DNA from: Pyrenopolyporus hunteri
Taxonomy: Eukaryota; Ascomycota; Sordariomycetes; Xylariales; Hypoxylaceae
NCBI GenBank assembly: GCA_902806595.1
Contig: CADCXC010000046.1
Coordinates: 1,054,001-1,118,000, forward strand
Direction: 5' to 3'
Length of the DNA stretch: 64,000 nt
Position numbers and translations under genes: made by a program. Numbering within the stretch: position 1 is the first letter of the stretch; each line of letters opens with the position of its first letter. Positions 12,705 to 24,044 of the stretch are shown piece after piece. The notes beneath the pieces are model-generated. The model was not told the origin of the DNA and made no database searches. It was given only the letters and a program-made list of their open reading frames with translations.

Positions 12705-15700
12705 CTACCACACCTCGGGGCCGAAGGTTTCGCCCGGCGGCAAGACGACCTGGACAGCCTTGCCTTGGTAGTCCATCGTGCTTGTCACCACTTCGTTGCC
12801 CCACCATCGCGGGGGTTCGATCTCATTGAGTGTAAACACGAAGAATATAATCAGCGTGCCGAGAGCGAGGCCCAGGTCGAGTCCGGCCGATGTGAGATAA
12901 TTGAGCCGGCTCCACCACCGGAAGTAGCGTTTCTTGACTACGTTTTGGAATACATACCCCACGATACCCCACGATAGATAATTGAGAGGCGTCGCCGGCG
13001 GAATCGACCCGCCGCCGCCGAAAATCAACGGTGCCATTAGGTACTTGGCTGGCGATCTAGGCCACCGCCGGGCTGCGAACCAGAAGGCGATGGGTGCGAC
13101 GGCCCCAATTGCGAAGAATGCGAGGAGGCCGGAATATATTTGGCCAGGGGAAAACACACGAGAGGGGCCGATGAGACCCCAGATTACAGATGCTATGAGA
13201 TAGCTTAGCGACCGAAATGGGAATAAGAAATTTTTGGGAATGGGTCGTTACCTGAAAAGAACACTCGGCCACCAGGGCAGGTGAAGCGCTGCGGCTGGGT
13301 CAAGTCGCAGATACCTTCTATACTCCCGAGCGCAAAGTTAAGGACAGCGATTTGGATAAAACACGAAACTGTTGTAGCGACGACTTGAGCCATGAACATG
13401 GTTCGTGGGGGTATCTTCATGTAATGGCCAAATTTCAGGTCGGATACGAAGCTCAGAGCTTGCGCCCTGTATACCATTAGTTAGACGGGACATGAAACTT
13501 AAGAGCTACTCCTAGATACTCACATGGTAATGTAGCCGTATGTTTTAAACCTTCAAGATGACGCATCAGCAATGTACCCAGAGGGCGGGAAGATACGACG
13601 ACCTACAGCATAAGGGCGAGGGGTCGACCAGGCTGGATGTAGCCGTAGACGAACTCGGTTAAGACGTTCAAACCGATCTGGTGGTTTGTAACGGCCTGGA
13701 TAATGCCAATTGGCAACGAGAATATAAAGGAGATGACCACAGCTAGTAAAAAAGCCCACCAAGTCAGGTTCGTTGGGTATGCTAAGACCGAGATGAAGGC
13801 CAACGCTAGGACCTATATGATGATTTAGCGGCCAATCTCGATGGGGGTTTGTATTCGAATGACGGACAATTGCGAATAAGGACAAATACCACCACGACGG
13901 TGCTTCCTTGTACTTCTGCATAAGTTTCATGTGTACTACAAAATTCTGTGTTAGCGTTCGCCAGGCGGAGAACTATTCGAACCGACTTGAGCCCGCATTA
14001 CAAAAAGGCAATGATGAAAATATGTTAGAGGGGATGTGCTTACTATCGGGCTTCTCATTGGTGCTATTCCTATATTGGTCCCATATCGTCTTGCTATGAT
14101 GCAGATACGTGTGAACTATTAATGCGGTAATGGCTGCGAAGGACAACCCATAAGACAATGCAAATGTAGTACTAGATCTTAGGTGAGCTGAATCCATGAG
14201 TGAATGATGTGGAAATATCGAACCTGATAAAGACCGGAGAATAACTCTTGTAGGCTTCCTCATCCAATGTAAACCCGGGAGTCAATATCTTTGATACGTT
14301 ATAAATATTGCCGGTGTTGTCATACGTGGAGGAGTCGCTCATTGGAAGAAACGGAGCGTACCACAGGCCTGTGTAATGAAAAAGTGTAGCAAGAACGATA
14401 TAGAATAATACAACGCCAATGGTCGTGTTTGCAATTGCATGCCTAGACACTGATTAGCTGAAGATCCTGCGTATTCAAAACAAGATGTGATAGATAAGCT
14501 CGAAGGACGAACCATGGGTACATCAGCGGCGATCCAATGAATCCGGCGACTTGCGTCCAGTCGAATGTAATTGGTAACAGAGACAGGCCGGTCGTGCCGC
14601 CGAACAGCTGATTCACTACCGGGTTTTGGGGGGCCATCCACGTTGCGAAAGCGAAGATGCTCAAGCACTGAGCAAAGTATCCCGGAATAAAGTAGTATAC
14701 AGCAGAAGCGAAAGTTATGATGCCAAACCATCTGTACCTCGGCATGCGCCCGCCGATGATAGACGGGTCCGGCGCCTGGTGCTTCTCATACATTGCGTTC
14801 ATCAGGGCAACGGCCACTAAGTTACCAGGCCAGATCATGGAAGCCGGGTAGACTATCAATGTCAGATTAAACAATAGTGTGCAACGTTCGTCTAGACTCA
14901 CCCAGGAACTTCCTCATCATGCCCGCGATCCCATATCCCAAGGACTGTGTCGAGATTGTTAATACGAGCTGAAATATTACGCCAAAGTCCTGTTTGTAGA
15001 ACACGACCTGCGCGAGAATGATGTCGGTCGCGTAGGCCACGGAAAAGGATACACTAGCCATGACGACGATGATGGAATGCTCTTTGATATTGAAAGGCCC
15101 CGGGTTCAGGTCGCACCTCCGTCCGAAGATATTGATCTGCCGGTCGGGCATTACCTTCTCCCAAATTCGACCGAGAGGCCATGCGATAATCTGAGCAATG
15201 AGAGAGCCTAAGCCGATCGACGGTTGTCTCAAGGAAAAGAGTGTGTTCATCGACGCGCCAACGAGAACAAGTGACAAACCGATCACCCAGGCTCGAACGG
15301 TATTACAGGGGAGGTCCTCATCGTAATTGCGTACTGCTGCTCGGACCTCTTCATAGGGTGAGTTCTCTTCACTTGCTTTGGAGGCAGATTCGTCGTCGAA
15401 TGAGGCTAGACTCCCGGAATCCATCCGATGTAACTCGATGGCCTCTTCATCCGGAAGGTTCGGATCTAGCAACTGTTCGTATTCCTCGCCCTCTTCGTAG
15501 TTATTATCATTTCGGGTGCCAGACTCCGCCCATTCAGAAAGACTATGCTTCCGGCCATTAGCAGCGCCGTTCCTCGGGCCAGCCTGAGGAAGCTCGCCGG
15601 ACCTCCTCATCCGATGCCTCATCTCACCCGGACTCTCGTCAGGGTCCGATCCGTATTCCGAAATGGGATCATCTTCCTCTATTCTTTCTTTGTTTGCCGT

Positions 15701-15733
15701 ACCAGACGGCCTCGGAGACCGGCTGTTGCCCAT
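12705..15733 (-). CDS. Oligopeptide transporter, OPT family
   Basis: The nine exons are 15733..14902, 14852..14513, 14442..14224, 14171..14044, 13935..13868, 13812..13607, 13550..13524, 13466..13252 and 13192..12705, about 840 residues; every junction keeps frame. OPT proteins are proton-coupled importers of small peptides or metal chelates in the plasma or vacuolar membrane. Family hallmarks visible here are NPGPFNIKEHSIIVVMASVS, PASMIWPGNLVAVALMNAMY, ITFDWTQVAGFIGSPLMYPW, STTFALSYGLSFAAI, MKLMQKYKEAPSWWY, LNVLTEFVYGYIQPGRPLAL, FKTYGYITMAQALSFVSDLK and GGGGSIPPATPLNYLSWGIV. About 14 hydrophobic segments are present. The N-terminal 140 residues are an acidic, disordered cytosolic tail ending in PYEEVRAAVRNYDEDLP, the usual lead-in to TM1. 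Exon 7 is a 27-nt microexon. Substrate cannot be read from the sequence. Confidence 0.9.
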
Positions 15734-16658
15734 GGTGGAAGATAAGAGCGGTTCAGCAGTTGAACCTAACCCTTAGACTCCTGTGCTTATAAAGTGATTG
15801 GTTAGGCACATATGAGAGAAGAGCGTTTATAAGACAGCATTGAGGGGTACTACTATCCCCAATGTATGGCTTGCGCGGGCTGAATGTGCTTATTAAAGTA
15901 TAATGACGGGCTATAATCTTGTCATTCTTGAGATGTGGTTCGCCGATTGAGAAGTATCCGGGTTGAGGGCGGATGATATAGCTGCTAGGTAGTATAAGTA
16001 TAGACGTCGTTTGAAAGAATATTATCAAATTTTATCTCAAATAAAACCGAAGTTGATAGGTGATGGCTACCCTCTTCGTAAGCGAATTGCCGTCTTACTT
16101 CAACTCCTTTGGGATCTACACGCATGCAACGTGTCCGGATTTTCATACGTCTATAGGCCTTTGAAATGGTTCGCCTACTTAGCAGCGTAATGTGTTGATT
16201 GAGCTATATTGGTATCAAGATTCGAAAGTAAGTAGAGTTTCTCTGAGGTCTCGTCGTTATTAAAGGACAGTAAATAAAATAATGAGGTAGATGAAGTGCT
16301 GGGATTCTTATTCTGAAACTAAATTCAGATAACCCGTCGCGTGGCATAAAGCGGGAATAAAGTGGCATAAAGTGGCACAAACCTGGGCACTTTGCGCTGG
16401 TGGGCTGGGGGCTGGTAGCAGCCACCAAGCTGGTCCTGGTGCTATTGCAACACTAATTTTAACGCTAAAGACGAAAAGTCGGTTAACTTAATAATCGCCT
16501 CTATTAGCTCACGTACATTTCGAAAATAATCGTTTTACACCTTCCAGTTATTAAAATACCTAATCTAAGCGCCCGGGCAGGTGATTTGATGCTTTCAGCT
16601 CTCCCCTACACATTTACGCCGTCGATATAGCTCAGGTATCCCCTGGCTATGGCAGAGA
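15734..16658. other. Divergent intergenic promoter region (OPT transporter / ketoacyl synthase)
   Basis: This 925-base stretch separates two divergently transcribed genes and should contain both promoters. Short imperfect repeats of a TGGCATAAAG-like unit lie near 16341-16380. No coding exon is seen. Confidence 0.45.
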
Positions 16659-18072
16659 ATGCGCCGAGTTGTCGTCACAGGCCTCGGTGCTATTACACCT
16701 CTCGGCGTTGGTGTCCGCCACTCGTGGAATAAACTCATCGCTGGTCAATCCGGCATCGTGAGTGTCGCAAACTCGGAGCCGCAGAAAAGATGGCGCGATC
16801 TTACGAGTACTGTGGCCGGCGTTGTCCCAAAGCTAGGTGCTGGTGAAGGCCGGTGGCGGCCCGACGATTGGTTGTCTGCCTCAGATCAACGGCGCATGTC
16901 CACGTTTACTCAGTATGCCATAGCCGCAACTGAGATGGCTCTTGAGGATGCCGCATGGAAGCCGCGAAACCTCGAAGAATCGGAATCGGCCGGTGTGTGT
17001 CTAGGAAGTGGCATCGGAAATTTAGACGATATGTACGATACCAGTCTCGCTTTTGAACAAGATGTGAGCTTTTCGTACCACCATGCTGCAGGATATTCGT
17101 TGTACGCTAAACATTCGTGACAGGGTTATAAGAAGGTGTCCCCTCTCTTCGTGCCGAAGATTCTCATCAACCTAGCGGCAGGGCATATTGCCATGAGATA
17201 CGGGCTTCAGGGTCCTAATCATGCCGTAACTACGGCCTGCACTACGGGGGCGCATTCCATCGGAGATGCCTCACGCTTCATCGCATTTGGAGACGCGGAT
17301 GTCATGATTGCAGGGGGTGCAGAGTCCTGCATCCATCCCCTCGTCTTCGCAGGATTCGGGAGATCGCGTTCACTCTCTACGGCCTTCAATCAGGATCCGT
17401 CTTTGAGCTGTCGACCATTCGATCGCCGGCGCAACGGATTCGTGGTCTCCGAGGGCGCAGCAGTTCTTGTCTTGGAGGAACTAGAGCATGCTAAATCTAG
17501 GGGCGCTCGCATATACGCCGAATTGAAAGGGTACGGGAGCAGTGGTGATGCCCACCACATGACAGCCCCCCGCGAAAATGGGGCCGGGGCGTATCTTTCG
17601 ATGAAAAAGGCTCTAAAACACGCTGGAATCAAGCCCCGCGACGTCGATTATATCAACGCCCACGCAACCGGCACCCAAGTCGGGGATATAGCGGAAGCGC
17701 TTGCAATCCGATCGTTGATGATGGGGGACGAAGGCCTTTCCAACGAAGGTCATGTTGCCGTTAGCAGCACCAAAGGGTCTATTGGGCACCTGCTTGGTGG
17801 TGCCGGTGCAATCGAAGCCGTCTTCGCAGTTTTGGCCATCACAGAGGTAAATTTCAGCCCAACTTTTAACTAAGATCTTCCGGCGAGCGAACTCGATTAA
17901 CTCTTTACAGAATGTTCTCCCCCCAACACTCAACCTAACCGAACCTGACGTTGAACCCAGATTCAACTATGTTCCCCTCGAAGCTCAGGAAAAGGAGGTT
18001 CAGGTCGCGCTGACGAACAGCTTCGGCTTCGGGGGTACCAATGCGACATTAGTCTTCTCTCAGCTCGATTGA
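16659..18072 (+). CDS. CEM1: Mitochondrial-type beta-ketoacyl-[ACP] synthase (FabF/CEM1 family)
   Basis: The exons are 16659..17063, 17124..17846 and 17911..18072, 429 residues. Stand-alone ketosynthases of this type catalyse condensation of malonyl-ACP with acyl-ACP in mitochondrial type II fatty acid synthesis, which supplies the lipoic acid precursor. The sequence opens with RRVVVTGLGAITPLGVG. It contains the nucleophile in NHAVTTACTTGAHSIGD (Cys174), the first catalytic His in NAHATGTQVGD (His315) and the second in TKGSIGHLLGGAGA (His357, with the Lys just before), and ends with NSFGFGGTNATLVF. All catalytic residues are intact and the length is normal for FabF. No N-terminal targeting extension is visible before the conserved start, as in other fungal models of this family. 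An out-of-frame ATG at 16649 opens a 27-codon reading frame overlapping the start. The plus-strand CBP3 gene follows 456 bases downstream. Confidence 0.93.
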
Positions 18073-18528
18073 ATTGGTTTTCGGAGTGCCTGGCCATCCC
18101 ATCGAGCTAGGTACGTAAGTGCATACTAAGTTAATGACGGACAGACGCAAAAGACAAACGGAGATCTCGGAACAGGAGATAGTGACGGATATATGAGTTC
18201 AATATTCGGATTCCGTGAACATATATACTCACATGTACCCAGGTACCTACCAGATACGCAGTACATGTACCTATGTACATAGGTACCTAGGTATAATAGA
18301 TATACCCAATCTAATCCCTGTCGTAGATCTCAGAATCGAGCAGGGGTCCAAGCTTCACGATTTTTTTTCCCTCCAATATTCTTAATTTTCATTCTATTAT
18401 CTTTCTGTGACGTGCCCCATGTCAATGACGTGAACACCAACGCTCGACATTTCAAGCTTCCAGGGGATTCAATGCCCTCTTTAGCAACAACTATCTCCAA
18501 TCCCCCGCCCTCGATACCACGGTAGCAA
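18073..18528. other. Intergenic region with CCTAGGTA-type tract
   Basis: This short region between two co-oriented genes holds the ketosynthase 3' flank and the CBP3 promoter. A run of TACCTAGGTA-like units lies at about 18237-18295. No gene is seen. Confidence 0.45.
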
Positions 18529-19528
18529 ATGGCGTGTCGAAGTTGCAGACGGCAGCTTGTGCTGCTGGCTCGCCGAACCAGCGCAATAGCAGAGGTCCAG
18601 AATGCTGCTGCTACACGGCATCTCGTCCGACGAGTCGTCGGCTCCCAATTCGAGCAGAGAAGAAGTTTCGGGAGCACTCCCCCCCAGTCAGCCATAGATA
18701 TCCGCGGGGTTTTCACTAGAATATTTCAAAGGACCGTCGAACCGTACCGCGTCGTCCATGCTACCGAGATCATCTACAAGGCCTGTGCCCGCGAGGCGCA
18801 CTATACCATCGCCGATAAGGACAGGAAGGCCGGCACGATACCCAAGACGGCGGAGGGCGAGGATATAGGCGAAGGGAATACAATGTGGCACAATGGTAAC
18901 TGATGCGCCTCTACCATCCTAATAGCTTCTCTCGCATAAGAAGAGGTTCATCCGTCGTTATTGCTAACACAAAACCTCCCACGGACCTCCAGACTTCAGG
19001 CTCCCCCCAACCTTCAGTACGTGGTCCCAGATCACGATGCTGCACATGTACCTCGTATTCGCGCGACTTCGGAACCTCGAGCGCGACGAAGCGCGGTCGT
19101 GGCAGCAGCAGCTGGTAGACCACTTCTTCTTCGACGCCGAGGAGCGGATGGACATGACGCACGGCATCAGCTCGCGCGGCCTGCGGCAGCGCTACCTCAA
19201 GGACCTGTTCATACAGTGGCGCGGCGCCATCGCCGCGTACGACGAGGGCGTCATCAAGGGCGACGCCGTGCTGGCCTCGGCCGTCTGGCGCAACGTGTTC
19301 AAGGCCCGCGAGGACGTCGACGTGCGCGCGCTCGCCGCCGTCGTCAGCTGGATGCGCCTCTGCCTCAAGATGCTCGACCAGATCCCCGACGGAGCCCTGC
19401 ACGACCGGACCGAGGCCGTCTTCAAGTGGCCCGCGACGAACGAGCTCGCGGTCGTGGATAAGCCCGCGAAAGAGCTCGCGGGGCAGCTTCAACAGGAGAC
19501 GCCGCCGCAGGAGAAGGTGGCGGTTTGA
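18529..19528 (+). CDS. CBP3: CBP3-type ubiquinol-cytochrome c reductase assembly chaperone
   Basis: Two exons, 18529..18895 and 18993..19528, encode 300 residues. Cbp3 works with Cbp6 at the mitochondrial ribosome to receive and assemble cytochrome b into complex III. The N-terminus (MACRSCRRQLVLLARR and onward) is Arg-rich and nearly free of acidic residues, as expected for a mitochondrial presequence. The conserved ubiquinol-cytochrome-c chaperone domain spans about residues 85-270, with LPPTFSTWSQITMLHMYLVF, WQQQLVDHFFFDAEERMDM, QRYLKDLFIQWRGAIAAYDE, GVIKGDAVLASAVWRNVFKA and EDVDVRALAAVVSWMR. The acceptor at 18991-18992 was chosen because it alone restores the frame and the LPPTFSTWSQ motif. 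The second exon is strongly GC-rich compared with its surroundings. Confidence 0.92.
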
Positions 19529-19801
19529 GGCGGATTTAGATAGAGGTGTATCATTACCTAGGAATACGACCATGACGGGCACGTCATTTGAAAAGTTCGA
19601 AAAGTTGGTTCGGCGTAAATATCTAGGCACCTAGTCCGCGTCGCGGTTCTCGAGCATAATATTACATCCCGCGCGATAAAAAAAAAAAGGAAAGGAAAGC
19701 TTCAATAATCTCAATCGCGGCGAGATTATATCATGTACATATACTATACAGTACCAGGCCATAAAAGCAACCCCCCATCAATCAAACAGTAAATCAATAA
19801 C

Positions 19802-20264
19802 TCAATCAACCCTCTCCCACATCTCAAACTCGTACTTCGTCCCGTTCTCCTCCTGCACGCCCCCCGGCACCGTCTCCCCCGCCCAAGCATCCAGCTCCTC
19901 CTTCGATCTCCTCACCCAGCCCTGCCCCTCGCCACCCTCCCGCAGCTCCAGCGGGAAGAAAGTATCGCACTCGAACTCCGGCTCCAGCACCCGCGTCAGC
20001 AGCACCCGCCGCGCGGACGGCGACCCCAGCGCCGCAGCGTAGATCTGCGCGCCACCGATCACGAACGCCCGGCCGACCCGTGCGGTTTGGACTTGCGCGA
20101 GGGCCTGCTCTAGCGAGGCGACTCTCACCGGGCCCTCGGCCACTGCTGCCGCCGCTGCCGCTGCCGTGTCGTCTTCTTGCGGGTTGGCGGGGGAGCCGCC
20201 GCGCGACCGGCTCACGACGACGTTCACGCGCCCCTTGAGCGGCCGGAACTTGGGCGGGATGCTG

Positions 20265-20297
<33 letters not shown>

Positions 20298-20500
20298 ATG
20301 CTGGGAGCGGGGCCGGGAGCAGACGAGGCGGGCGCCGGCGGGAGCCGCTTGGTCACGCGCGCGAAGTAGGCCATTTCCTTCTTGAGCCCCGTCCACGGCA
20401 GCGTGCCGTTGCGCCCGATGCCCATGGTGCGCGTCGCGGCCACGATGAGGGTTAGCTCTGGGGGGAGCATTTCTGAGGATGACGATGGGAGGGTGGACAT
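19802..20500 (-). CDS. DFR1: Dihydrofolate reductase
   Basis: A single exon encodes 232 residues. The enzyme reduces dihydrofolate to tetrahydrofolate with NADPH for thymidylate and purine synthesis. Family landmarks are LTLIVAATRTMGIGRNGTLP followed by W (substrate and NADPH site), MGRKTWDSIPPKFRPLKGR, NVVVSR, and FVIGGAQIY near the NADPH site. The C-terminal CDTFFPLE and KYEFEMWER are also typical. Odd points are a Pro/Ala-rich insertion after the first helix (PPAPASSAPGPAPS) and an Ala run (AAAAAAAV) before the VRVASLEQAL helix. Both are loop extensions and should not disturb the fold. The gene is convergent with CBP3, 273 bases away. Confidence 0.95.
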
Positions 20501-21060
20501 TTGATCTTTCCTTCTTTTTTTCGGGTGTCTTATTGAGGAATTGAGGATTCGAGGGTTTGAAATCCGGTAGTAGTGTGCTCGTTTTATTAATCTTCAAAGC
20601 TGAGATTCAAGAAAATTTCAGTGTTAGTTGAGGGAAACGTCACTAGCAATTCCTCTTTTTTGTCGGGGGTTTTAGGGTAATTTTGTACTCCCTGTAAACC
20701 ACGAGGAATATTGTTACACTTTCCACATAACCCAATGTTGGTAGATATATATTGATTTATATAAAATGTTTTTCTATCTCATTTATAGCGAAAATCAAGT
20801 CTCATAAGTCTTCATTGTATTGAGGAGAATCATTATTTTTCGTAAGACTTAAGATAGGTTATATTATATGTAATAGGTGATGTCCGAAAACTCCCTCTAA
20901 GCGAAGAGATCTTATCAATTAACCGGCACAGTCCAAGTGAAAAAGGGGCTTCGACCTCACCCAAATACAGAAAACTTCAAATATAAACTAATACATAAAT
21001 TTCCAATACTCTATATTACCTATCATATATCTCATCTCCAAATTCGACTCAAACACTCAC
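20501..21060. other. AT-leaning intergenic region between two minus-strand genes
   Basis: These 560 bases should contain the dihydrofolate reductase promoter and the 3' flank of the dioxygenase-like gene. AT content is high around 20690-21050. No coding exon is seen. Confidence 0.45.
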
Positions 21061-22234
21061 TCAAGCAGCCGGAGCAGCAACCTTCCTCAGCTTCTGCTCC
21101 TCCTCCAACCTGCGCAACTCCTCCCTCTTCATCGCCTCCTGAATGCGGACGCGTTCCGGGACAACCTTCTCTCTCGGCCCCGTGATCTTCCAGCCCTTCA
21201 ACTTCTCGGCGCCTCCGACCGCGGCCATGGTCTTCCGCTCCACGAGGCTGTACCCGTCGCCGTCGCCGTCGGCGTCGCCGCGGTCGAAGCGGAAGGGCTC
21301 GCGCAGGCTGACGGGCGGGTTGGTGATGATGCGGACGGCGCGGCGCGCGTTGCTCGTCGCGCTGTGCATCATCAGCGGGTGCAGCAGGTACACGTCGCCC
21401 ACCTGCCCCGTCGCCTCCACGAAGTCCCCGTCCCCGCTGCTCCGCGCGAGGTCGTTGTACCATGTCAGGTTCCGCTCCTGCGAGAAATTTGGGTGCCCCC
21501 GCGGCACCATGCGCGGAGATACGCCTTCCGGATGCTCGTATAGGTACCGCGCTACCTTGGGGATGGCCGGGGGGCATATCACTTTGAGTGAGAGTTAGCA
21601 ATGACCCCTAAGGTGAAGAATGCCTAGGTAAGTATAGGGGTTGTGGATATTTATCGGGTGTGGTAACTCCTTAATCACCCTAACTAGAACTTTTCCAACT
21701 CCCTAAACAGGCTATAAGAGATGGGTGAAAGAGAACTTCGCTAGGTAAATACGTACTCGTCCCGCCGCCCTCGGGGATAATGTCCGTAAACAGCGGTATG
21801 ACCAGCAAGGCCTGCTCGGGGCTATCGAGGTAATGCACGAAGAAATCGCCGTCGACGTGCCAGCCCACCAGCTCGCGGGGCGGGACGGGGCGGCCCTCGC
21901 GCTCGGCGGTGCCCAGGTTGACGATGAGCGAGTCGCGCCACCAGCGGGACTCGGGGCTGACGCGGTCCTCGCCGCCGCACAGCTCGCAGATGGCCGCCCA
22001 GGCCTTGGGCGCGAATTCCGCGCAGTCGAACGTCCGGTGCCACGGCATGTTGGTGCGCTCCCTGGCCCACGTCGTCTTGTCCGTCGGCGACATCCCCAGG
22101 CGCGTCCATACCCCCTCCGTCACCGAGGCCGCTTGCTCCCGCGTGAAACACCCGGTCAGCTTCAGGTAGCCGTTGGCTAGGAAGAAGTCTTTCTGCTCTT
22201 GTGTGAGGGGGGCGGCGGGTTCTGGTGATGCCAT
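21061..22234 (-). CDS. Phytanoyl-CoA dioxygenase (PhyH) family, Fe(II)/2-oxoglutarate oxygenase
   Basis: Two exons, 22234..21757 and 21581..21061, encode 332 residues; the intron has a GTACGT donor and an AAAG acceptor. The N-terminal APLTQEQKDFFLANGYLKLT is the usual PhyH opening. The iron-binding HxD is in GWHVDGDFFVHYL (His126, Asp128), followed by PLFTDIIPEGGGT. The distal His is probably His232 in DVYLLHPLMMHSATSNARRA, with the 2-oxoglutarate Arg just after it (RRAVRIITNP). All ligands are present, so the protein is likely active. The substrate is unknown, because the family covers lipid, amino-acid and secondary-metabolite hydroxylation. The C-terminus is a Lys/Glu-rich helix ending KVAAPAA. 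No biosynthetic cluster surrounds it. Confidence 0.87.
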
Positions 22235-22939
22235 GGTGGATGGTGAGTGGAAGGAAGCAGTCTGAGAAGGTTATGAAGGCGCTACCGGTGTATGTTCACC
22301 TTCTTAGTCCAATGAAGGGATATAGTTATTAGTATAGGTGTATACACTGTACGATGGTTAAGTAAATATATACCGAGACAATGTGCTGAGTGGGAGAAAA
22401 TCAGAGATGAGGATGCTAGCTTATGGTAATGCCTTACCTCGACTTTAAATAGATACCCGGCCAACGTACGATACTCTACTACCGCGCCGCCATTCGTGAC
22501 AATATGCATCATGACATTCAAAGGAGCCATCGAACCAATACGCACATACCGGCCCCTCCCCATGGGGTGGCCGAGTAGGAGCTACGCGGGGAAATCGGGA
22601 TATCGAGCCGTGCGGTTTCGGAGAACTGTTGGAGAACTCGGTTTAGTCTGCTTCCTACTAGGCAGCATAATTACGCCCCTAGGTATGGCGCCGGCGAGTT
22701 ACAAAAAGGGTTAGTAATGGACGTAGGATCTCGCTCTGGACAGGGACAAGATATGATTATTATCTTCGGTAGTTATACGAGTATCTGAGAGAGTCTTGGG
22801 GGTATATCGGGTCTTTGGTCGTTGTCTTTCTATCTATCTATACCTGCAGTTTATGTATATAGTAGTAGTAAACATCGAATCTATATCAATAAAAGAAGCG
22901 GCGGGGTACGGGGCGTGAAGACGAAGGAAGAAAGTCTCT
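22235..22939. other. Intergenic region, no gene seen
   Basis: This region separates two co-oriented minus-strand genes. It should include the dioxygenase promoter and the 3' flank of the phosphatase gene. No RNA gene or exon is recognised. Confidence 0.45.
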
Positions 22940-24044
22940 TCACGAAGTTGCACCTCTGAGATCACTCAACTTGTCGGCGTAGTAGGCGGGGACTGCCACA
23001 GCATCTTCAGCCTCCCAATGCTCCTGCTTGTGCACGCCGGTCAGGACGAGCAGTGTCCCACCCAGTTTGCCCTCGACACCGAACTGAATGTCAGTATTTA
23101 GTCTATCGCCGATCATGCAAGTCCGCGCCCGGTCTAGCTGGAATTTTCCTTCGATAGCATCCATCATGGCCTGGCTAGGCTTCCCCAAAGTCAGTGGAGT
23201 CTGCCCGGTCATATTAATCAGGGGGATGGAAATGGAGCCGGCACCGGGAAAGAAGGTGGTCCCCGAGGGTAGTACGTTGTCAAGGTTCGTCGCGAGGAAC
23301 TTGGCACCCCGTCGAAGGTACTGGTAGGCCATAGATAGCTTTAGGTAGTTAATGTGGAAGTCTAGCCCGGCCAGCACGATACCGACGTCCGGGTCCAATA
23401 GTGAACCATCAGCCAACCCCTTGAAATCCTCAGGAGTTATATCCCGTCTCAGAGCAGGATCTGTACCACCGATGAAGGGGATCCCCTCGCTGCGCAGCTC
23501 GGTCTCCATGCCGCTTTCACCGATAATGAAGACCTTGTTCTTCGGTGCAGGCAACTTCAGGATTCGCGAGATATAGATCGCGGCTGAGTAAGATGAGCCG
23601 AAAATCTCTTCGACGTTGCTAGGAATACCCATGGCTGTTAATTTCTCCTGGTACCCGGGTCGGGCCTTCGTAGAATTGTTGGTGACGAACACCAGCCGTT
23701 TCCCTATTTCTTTTCAGTCACTAACAACGTACCTGGATACCTAAGGGTATTGGTATAGACAGGTAGAGCATACCCCTAGACCTCAACATTTCTAGAGTTT
23801 CGACTATGCCATCGAAGACGTGGTCCCCAGACCATAAGACTCCTACACGCTTTCAGTCTTCTGGCCTTTCGGGGAATTTGCAAATCATTCTAACCATCGC
23901 AGTCGAGCAGGAAGACCTGTAGATGGTGAGATTATGTATCGTGAGCGTTGGTGGCTGACAGCTTAAATGACGCACGTCAAATTTATCAAGGAATTCGTTG
24001 ATAGCGGCAGGATCACCAGTAAGGTACTTGGGAGCTTGAGGCAT
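22940..24044 (-). CDS. PHO13: PHO13-type HAD phosphatase (4-nitrophenyl/2-phosphoglycolate phosphatase)
   Basis: The exons are 24044..23976, 23916..23895, 23842..23774 and 23703..22940, 307 residues. Members dephosphorylate 2-phosphoglycolate and related side products of glycolysis; the family is named for activity on p-nitrophenyl phosphate. HAD motif I is VFLLDCDGVLWSGD (Asp28 nucleophile, Asp30 acid/base), motif II is FVTNNSTKARPGY, the motif III Lys is in LTLGKPS and motif IV is MIGDRLNTDIQFG. The C2 cap between them is intact. The start at 24044 (MPQAPKYLTGD) is the first in-frame ATG and matches family length. Exon 2 is a 22-nt microexon that carries the catalytic DxD. Introns are 59, 52 and 70 nt. 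Confidence 0.93.

Noticed and set aside
18911..19630. 239-codon minus-strand frame opposite CBP3
   Set aside because: It is an antisense shadow of the GC-rich CBP3 exon, which has clear family conservation on the plus strand.
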